Of a DNA stretch of 10,899 nucleotides, positions 6,226 to 10,899 are shown one piece after another. Position 1 is the first letter of the stretch. The number at the start of each line of letters is the position of its first letter. The stretch comes from Armatimonadota bacterium (lineage in GTDB: Bacteria > Armatimonadota > Hebobacteria > CAIYQO01). Location of the stretch: NCBI GenBank assembly GCA_022708765.1, contig JAKIYB010000102.1:1-10899 (forward strand). Direction: 5' to 3'. Position numbers and translations under genes: made by a program. Under the pieces are notes generated by a model that did no database searches, was not told the DNA's origin, and saw only the letters and a list, made by a program, of their open reading frames with translations.

Positions 6226-7446
6226 TTAACGGCGCACCGGTACCGGCGCCGACACGACAACCGGGCCACGCAGCGCCGCCAGGCTGTGGAAGAGTTGCTG
6301 GTACTGCGCGCCCACTCGCGACCAGACCATCGCGCGTCCGTAGTCCCAGTTCGCCTGCTCCATGCGCGCCTTCAGGCGCGGATTATCCAGAATGCGCAGG
6401 CAGGCGTCCGCCATCGCCCGCGGATCGCGCGGGGGCACGAGAATGCCACGGTCATTTTCCAGCAGGAAACGGGCGTAGAGATATGGCGTGGAAACCAGTG
6501 GTCGTCCACAAGCCATGGCATACGCCAACGTGCCGCTCGTGACTTGTTCCAGATTCAGGTATGGGGTGAGATAGATGTCCGTCGCCATCAGGTACGCCAG
6601 CAGTTCCGCCTTGGTGAAATACTTATCCACGAAGCGCACATGATCATCCACCCCCAGCGCCCGCGCCCGCGCCTGCAGCGATTCCCGATACCGCTCGCCT
6701 TCTTCCTGTTTGATCACCGGATGCGTCTGTCCGAGGATGTAGTAGAGCACGTCCGGATGCCGCGCCACGATATAGGGCATCGCCTCGACGGCGTATTCCA
6801 GTCCCTTGCCGGCGCTCAGCAGGCCGAAGGTGGAGATCACCTGGGATCCCTGAATGCCCAGATCCTGTTTGATGGTATATTTGCGCGCCTTGGAGACCAC
6901 CGGCGCGCCATGGTGAATGACATGGATCTTGCTCGGATCCACGTCATATACCTCCGCGAGGATGTCAATGCCCAGCGCGTTCATCACCACCAGCGCGTCC
7001 GAGCGGGCGGCTACTCGATGCAGGTTGCGGCGCATCGCCGCCGACGGCCGACTCAACACCGTGTGCAGCGTGGTGACTACCGGCGCCTCCACCGCCTCCA
7101 TCAGGTCGAGCAAGTGCTCGCACTCCTCCCCACCGTAAATACCGAACTCATGCTGTACCGAGAGCACGTCAAATTCCCGGCGATTGACGGCTTCCGCCGC
7201 CGCCAGATACTCGCTACGCGTATCTTCTCGAATGGTGGTAAACACGCGGTGATCATAATACAGCCCGCGCCCGGGACGCTCCATCGCTGCTACCTGGCAG
7301 CGAACGCCGTGCGCGTCAACCGCGCGCATCACGTCTTCCGTGAAAGTCGCCAGCCCGCATTCGCGCGGGACAAATGTACTCAGAAACGCCACCTGAAGCG
7401 GCCACGGGGACGGCATCCGTGGTGAAAACGCAACCGATGCTTCCAT
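6226..7446 (-). CDS. GT4-family glycosyltransferase
   Basis: A 406-residue GT-B-fold enzyme expected to use a nucleotide-sugar donor, probably in the cytoplasm. The N-terminal domain has VAFLSTFVPRECGLATF (19-35), a glycine loop common in this subfamily, and SVQHEFGIYGG (96-106). The C-terminal domain has HVIHHGAP (175-182), STFGLLSAGKGLEYAVEAMP (205-224) with the donor-phosphate Lys near 214, ILGQTHP (237-243) and LTPYLNLEQVTSGTLAYAMACGRP (293-316). The second Glu of the GT4 E-x7-E motif is replaced by Ala (E300, A308). From memory this 'Q.TSGTLAYA' form is normal in the subfamily. The start at 7446 is set by AAGGAG (7456-7451), four bases away; the frame runs open to 7620 but upstream residues are not protein-like. 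It precedes the glycosidase-like gene by 6 bp, so both probably act on one glycan. Donor and acceptor cannot be told. Confidence 0.9.
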   Translation of the reverse strand: MEASVAFSPRMPSPWPLQVAFLSTFVPRECGLATFTEDVMRAVDAHGVRCQVAAMERPGRGLYYDHRVFTTIREDTRSEYLAAAEAVNRREFDVLSVQHEFGIYGGEECEHLLDLMEAVEAPVVTTLHTVLSRPSAAMRRNLHRVAARSDALVVMNALGIDILAEVYDVDPSKIHVIHHGAPVVSKARKYTIKQDLGIQGSQVISTFGLLSAGKGLEYAVEAMPYIVARHPDVLYYILGQTHPVIKQEEGERYRESLQARARALGVDDHVRFVDKYFTKAELLAYLMATDIYLTPYLNLEQVTSGTLAYAMACGRPLVSTPYLYARFLLENDRGILVPPRDPRAMADACLRILDNPRLKARMEQANWDYGRAMVWSRVGAQYQQLFHSLAALRGPVVVSAPVPVRR

Positions 7447-7514
7447 ACAACTCCTTTCTCCGTGGTGTGGAGGTCGAGCGCGGACAGGGGACGCCGCGCA
7501 AATATCATGAAAAG

Positions 7515-7523
7515 AGTATAGCA
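7515..7523 (-). promoter_or_regulatory. Extended -10 promoter for the GT4 operon
   Basis: On the minus strand TGC directly precedes TATACT (7520-7515), a near match to the extended -10 pattern TGnTATAAT. No strong -35 is visible. Transcription would start near 7508, about 60 nt before the GT4 start codon. Confidence 0.45.
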
Positions 7524-7634
7524 CCCGCGCGAAGATGCTCCACCGCGCGAATGGACCGGGGATCGTGCAACGATGTGGCGGATTTACGACAATCCAGCGC
7601 TTCCTTGCCAGGCGGCACAACGCTGGTTACGGAT

Positions 7635-7674
7635 AAAAAAACGCGGGGCGCACCCGTGCGGATGCGCCCCGCGT
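7635..7674 (-). terminator. Intrinsic terminator after the nfu-like gene
   Basis: ACGCGGGGCGCA (7641-7652) and TGCGCCCCGCGT (7663-7674) form a perfect 12-bp stem with a 10-nt loop. Read on the minus strand it is followed by seven T residues (7641-7635), overlapping the stem base by one. It lies 26 bp past the nfu stop codon. No T-tract is present in the plus direction, so it acts on minus-strand transcripts and isolates nfu from GT4. Confidence 0.9.
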
Positions 7675-7700
7675 CAGCTGGGGAGGAAAGGCGAACGGAT

Positions 7701-7922
7701 TTACACCGCCACCACCTGGGTGACTTCCGGCACGCGCTCTTTCACCACGCGCTCCACGCCGGCCTGCAGCGTCATCTGCGCCATCGGGCAGCCGCCGCAG
7801 GCGCCGGTCAGCTTCACGCGCACGGTGCCGTCATCATCCATACCCACGAACTCTACATCGCCCCCATCCGCTTGCAAAAAGGGGCGAATCTCATCAAGTG
7901 CCGCTTGAACTTTTTCTTCCAT
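7701..7922 (-). CDS. NifU C-terminal-domain (Nfu-type) iron-sulfur cluster protein
   Basis: A 73-residue single-domain protein. LDEIRPFLQADGGDVEFV (9-26) is the family's opening helix and strand, and GACGGCPMAQMTLQAGVE (40-57) carries the CxxC pair (C42, C45). In Nfu proteins these cysteines of two subunits hold a 4Fe-4S cluster for transfer to apo-proteins. It is short because the N-terminal A-type or IscU-like domains of longer Nfu/NifU are absent, as in many bacterial stand-alone forms. The start at 7922 is supported by GGAAGGAG seven bases upstream. It is flanked by its own -10 box and a strong terminator, so it is a one-gene unit. No isc, suf or nif genes are in the window; a role in nitrogen fixation is not implied. 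Confidence 0.92.
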   Translation of the reverse strand: MEEKVQAALDEIRPFLQADGGDVEFVGMDDDGTVRVKLTGACGGCPMAQMTLQAGVERVVKERVPEVTQVVAV

Positions 7923-7966
7923 CTCAGTGCTCCTTCCGGATATGCTTCACGAATACTACCAAATCT

Positions 7967-8010
7967 ATCGCATTTAGTCTACCCACCAGATGCGATCCTT
8001 ACGCATTATA
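7967..8010 (-). promoter_or_regulatory. nfu promoter and inverted repeat in its leader
   Basis: A perfect TATAAT on the minus strand (8010-8005) gives a leader of about 75 nt to the nfu ATG; the -35 region is poor. ATCGCAT (7967-7973) is an inverted repeat of ATGCGAT (7990-7996) in the early leader. ATGCG (7990-7994) can also pair with CGCAT (8002-8006), which overlaps the -10 box. The arrangement could be an operator or two alternative RNA stems. Only the base patterns are certain. Confidence 0.45.
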
Positions 8011-8050
8011 CCGAAAGGAAGGCCGGGGGTGGAAGAGCCTTGCGACAGGT

Positions 8051-8560
8051 TTATGTCTTCAATGGCCCCAGTCCGAAGCGCTTGCGCAGCGCCAGCGCCG
8101 CCGTCCACAGCTTTGGGTCACGATGCAGCAGGTTGATGAAGTTGGTGGTGGTAATGCCCAGCGCCGTCGCCGCCGCCGCGACGTGTCCCTCAGCCGCCTC
8201 CAGCAGATCGAGCAGCGTGGCAAGCACCTCCAGGTAGCGGGGATTCTCCGGCGACACCCTCAGTTTGCCGTCGCGGTTGATTTGCGCCGCCACCTCGGGC
8301 GACGGGGTGAAGTGCTCAAGATCCACCGGCCGGCGCAATTGCAGCGCCAAAGCATAGCGCAGCCGCTTCAATGCCAGCGCCCGGTTCTCTCCCTGCAGCC
8401 GCGACTCCCGCGCGAACGCCTCGATGCCCGTCGGCCGGTGCACGATATCAATCGCGCTGTGCGTTTTGTTCCGCGCCTGCCCCCCAGGCCCGCTGGTGCG
8501 CCCCGCCTTCCAGTCACACTGCTTTAGAAGCTCTTCATCGGAGAGTTGCCAGTATTCCAT
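8051..8560 (-). CDS. Release-factor-like protein with RF-1 (GGQ) domain
   Basis: A 169-residue protein. Residues about 15-80 match the RF-1 catalytic domain: SGPGGQARNKTHSAIDIVH (23-41) includes the GGQ (26-28) that triggers peptidyl-tRNA hydrolysis in class I release factors and in ArfB/ICT1 rescue factors. Here HVNK of ordinary factors is replaced by ARNK. There is no codon-recognition domain, and the basic ArfB C-terminal tail that enters the empty mRNA channel is not evident. Instead about 105-165 is helical and looks like a helix-turn-helix (HVAAAATALGITTTNFINLL, 126-145). It may rescue stalled ribosomes or hydrolyse peptidyl-tRNA in another setting; function is not established. The ATG at 8560 has AGGTG eight bases upstream; a longer GTG start at 8593 adds 11 residues and has no ribosome-binding site. 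It follows alaS in the same direction after a terminator. Confidence 0.85.
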   Translation of the reverse strand: MEYWQLSDEELLKQCDWKAGRTSGPGGQARNKTHSAIDIVHRPTGIEAFARESRLQGENRALALKRLRYALALQLRRPVDLEHFTPSPEVAAQINRDGKLRVSPENPRYLEVLATLLDLLEAAEGHVAAAATALGITTTNFINLLHRDPKLWTAALALRKRFGLGPLKT

Positions 8561-8574
8561 TGAAGCCGCACCTG

Positions 8575-8613
8575 TTCGTTGGTAGTGCGCCACGCAACGA
8601 AGTGGAGTGGCGC
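8575..8613. repeat. Overlapping inverted repeats between alaS and the RF-1-like gene
   Basis: TTCGTTG (8575-8581) pairs with CAACGAA (8595-8601), and GCGCCAC (8587-8593) pairs with GTGGCGC (8607-8613). The two stems overlap and exclude each other or form a pseudoknot-like RNA. They sit just upstream of the RF-1-like start. Regulatory meaning is inference. Confidence 0.3.
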
Positions 8614-8632
8614 CAGGCCGATCTATAACACC

Positions 8633-8653
8633 AAAAAACGGGAGGTTACCCCG
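8633..8653 (-). terminator. Short intrinsic terminator overlapping the alaS stop codon
   Basis: Read on the minus strand, CGGGG-TAACC-TCCCG (8653-8639) forms a 5-pair stem (one G-U), then six T residues (8638-8633). The loop contains the alaS stop codon TAA (8648-8646). The stem is short, so strength is uncertain. Confidence 0.5.
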
Positions 8654-10899
8654 CGATCATCTCCCGCGCCTTCGCCAGCGCCTCCGGAATCTTCCCGGCG
8701 TCCTTACCGCCGGCCTGGGCGAAGTCGGGGCGGCCGCCGCCGCCGCCGCCGGCAAGTTTCGCCATCTCACGCACGATATTGCCGGCGTTGGCGCGATCAG
8801 TAAAGCCCTTCTTCACCTTCACGGCAAAAAGCGCCTTGCCGTCGGTGGCGGAAGCGAGCACGATGACGTCGGCGGCGTCCTGACCCAGGTACTCATCCGC
8901 CAGATTACCCAGCGTGGCGGCGTCGAGGCCATCGAGCGCGGAAACGAGCACGCGCAGGCCGGCGATCTCCTCCGTCTTCGGCCCCGCCATCCCGCCGCCT
9001 GCCGCGGCCTGCACCTTCAGTTCGTTGATGCGCGCTTCCTGCTCGCGGATGGTTTTTTGCAGACCGTCCACGCGACCGAGCACGTCTTCCGCCGGCACCT
9101 TCATCGCCAGCGCCAGCTCGCGCACGATGCCCGCCTGCTCGCGCGCCCAATCGGCGGCTTTGCGGCCGGTCACCGCTTCGATGCGGCGGATGCCAGCGGC
9201 GACGGAGGACTCGGCGACGATTTTGAAGAAGCCCGCCTGCCCGGTGCGGTCCAGGTGCGTGCCGCCGCACAGCTCGCGGCTGAAGGTCACGTCATGGTCG
9301 CCGCCGATATTCACCGTGCGCACCCACTCGCCATACTTCTCGCCGAAGAGCGCGGTGTAGCCCTCCTTGCGCGCCTCTTCCAGCGTCATATCGCGAACGA
9401 CTACCGACTCGTCATCGAGGATCTTGCCGTAGACCAGCTCCTCCACCTGGCGGATCTCTTCCTGAGTGAGCGCCCTCGGGTGACTGAAATCGAAGCGAAA
9501 ATAATCTTCCTCCACCAGCGAGCCTGCCTGCTTGGCATGCTCGCCCAGCACAACATGCAGCGCCCAGTGCAGCAGGTGGGTGCTGGAGTGCGCGCGGCGG
9601 ATGGCCTGCCGGCGGGTGCTGTCTACCGTCGCCGTCACGGTATGGTGCGGGCCGGGTTCGAACTCTTCGTGCCCTTCCAGCGCCACCGTGTGCAGCACGT
9701 GGCCGAATTTGTCCTTTTGCGCGTCAACCACCGGCAGCGCCACGCTGTCGAAGCACAGCGTGCCCGTATCGGCGCACTGCCCGCCGGAAGTGGCGTAGAA
9801 AGGCGTTTTGTCCAGCACCACGGTGGCGTAGGTACGGTCGGCGTTCGCCTCGAAATGCAGCAGCGTCGCCTCCGTTTCCGTCGTCACGTATCCGGTGAAC
9901 GCGGTGGCCGGCATCTCGGCGCCAAGCTGCGCGGCGGTTTCATACCCGAATTTCCCGCCGGCGCGCGCGCGTTCGCGGGCGGCGTCCATCGCGGCTTTGA
10001 AGCCTTCCTCATCAATCGCCAGACCGGCTTCCAGCGCCGTCTCCGCCGTCAACTCCCGCGGGAAGCCGTAGGTGTCGTAAAGCGTGAAGACGTCGGCGCC
10101 GTTCAATTCCTTTGCGCCAGCAGCACGTGCCTTGCTGATGAGTTCCGCCAGCAGCTCTTCACCGCGCTCCAGCGTGCCGGCAAAGCGCTTCTCTTCGGCG
10201 CGCAGCGTGTCGGCGATGAAGCGGGCATTGTCGCGCAGTTCATGATAGTGCCCGCCCATCACCTCGTCGAGATTCGGCACCAGTTTCCAGAGGAACGGCT
10301 CAATCAGTCCCAGCGCGCGACCAAAGCGGAAAGCGCGGCGGATGATGCGGCGCACCACGTAGCCGCGCTTGCTGTTGGACGGCAGCACGCCGTCGGCGAT
10401 CATGAACGCGGCGCAGCGCAGGTGGTCGGCGATGACGCGCAGCGCCACCGTGCCGTCGGTATCGGTCTTGTCGAGTTTTGCCAGCGCCATCGTTTCGACG
10501 ATGATGGGGCTGAGCAGATCGGTGTCAAAATTCGTCGGCACGTCCTGCACCAGGCTGGCAATGCGCTCGAGGCAGCGGCAGGTACTCGCCGTTTTGAAAA
10601 TTGAACTGCTGGAAGACGTGGTTCCAGAATTCGATCCAACGGTCGCAGCCGCAGGCGGGCGAGGTGCAGTCCGGCCCGCAGGCGAGGTGCGCGTCGCGGT
10701 CGTAGTGCATCTCGGAACACGGCCCGCACGGCCCGCTGTCGCCCACCGGCCCCCACCAGTTCTCCTTCTTGCCCAGCGGCACGATGCGCGCCTCCGGCAC
10801 GCCGATTTCCCGCCAGATCTGCTTCGCCTCCAGGTCTTCCTGGTACGGCTCGCCCGACTTGGGCTTGTAAAAGGTCACCCACACGCGCTCGGGGTCGAG
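8646..10899 (-). pseudogene. alaS: Alanyl-tRNA synthetase, frameshifted by an internal deletion; 5' end outside window
   Basis: AlaRS charges tRNA-Ala and clears mischarged Ser/Gly. From the right edge, one frame encodes LDPERVWVTFY, GDSGPCGPCSE (class II motif 2 region), a Cys-rich insert (ACGPDCTSPACGC) and WIEFWNHVFQQFNFQNGEYLPLP, ending near 10570. A second frame resumes with LERIASLVQDVPTNFDTDLL (from 10571) and runs to the stop at 8646. It includes RVIADHLRCAAFMIADG, the editing-domain HSSTH (9590-9576) and CGGTH (9269-9255) zinc ligands, and a C-terminal Gly-rich C-Ala domain. In known AlaRS, PLP is followed by about nine residues ending DTGMG and then LERI; these are absent, and the frame differs by two bases. 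A deletion of about 29 nt (26 or 32 also fit) accounts for this. Class II motif 3 (G-x-G-x-E-R) is thereby damaged. The N-terminal about 100 residues lie outside. Otherwise all domains are conserved, so decay is recent or the assembly is wrong. Confidence 0.85.

Noticed and set aside
5677..7425. Long plus-strand open frame opposite the GT4 and glycosidase-like genes (582 codons)
   Set aside because: It overlaps two recognised genes on the other strand and its product is His/Arg-rich low-information sequence.
8607..10604. Long plus-strand open frame opposite alaS (665 codons)
   Set aside because: It is antisense to clear AlaRS homology; its translation is Arg/His/Gln-rich with no motif, as expected of a GC-rich shadow frame.
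1..10899. CRISPR arrays, tRNA/rRNA genes, transposase or phage genes
   Set aside because: No regularly spaced repeats, cloverleaf-like segments, DDE or recombinase motifs were seen by eye on either strand.

Overview
This is a GC-rich (estimated by eye), gene-dense bacterial chromosome segment. It carries housekeeping genes, one sugar-polymer gene pair, and no phage, CRISPR, transposase or plasmid gene. Codon use looks uniform, with strong preference for G or C at third positions. The phylum cannot be fixed from the sequence. A hisA outside any his operon, a stand-alone PASTA protein, a cysteine-rich insert in AlaRS and an RF-1-type release-factor-like protein would suit a deep-branching lineage such as Armatimonadota, Chloroflexota or Planctomycetota, but this is inference.

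Left part, plus strand (1-3878). A non-coding, G-rich repeat and hairpin region (1-221) leads into recJ (DHH-family 5'-3' single-strand exonuclease). A perfect TATAAT lies so close to the recJ ATG that the mRNA would have almost no leader. Next comes a GTG-started secreted protein of unknown function. It is bracketed by two copies, in the same orientation, of a 54-60 bp palindromic repeat. hisA (histidine biosynthesis) follows and converges with the next gene, leaving only 4 bp between stop codons.

Right part, minus strand (3883-10899). In transcription order from the right edge: alaS (5' end outside the window), an RF-1-domain protein with a GGQ motif, a one-domain NifU/Nfu iron-sulfur protein, a GT4 glycosyltransferase and an (alpha/alpha)6-type glycosidase-like protein 6 bp apart, and a membrane-anchored protein with three PASTA repeats. 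Intrinsic terminators can be seen after alaS, nfu and the glycosidase-like gene. Promoter -10 elements can be seen before nfu and GT4. The minus strand is therefore several short transcription units, not one long operon.

The most striking anomaly is in alaS. Near 10571-10575 the reading frame shifts. Comparison with known AlaRS shows that the usual xxNxDTGMG stretch before LERI, part of class II motif 3, is missing. A deletion of about 29 nt would explain both the lost residues and the lost frame. Either this copy is broken or the assembly is wrong there. I see no clear new multi-gene system. The other points worth a second look are the paired palindromic repeats around the unknown secreted gene, the GT4/glycosidase-like pair, the release-factor-like protein with a helical C-terminus, and terminators that overlap stop codons.
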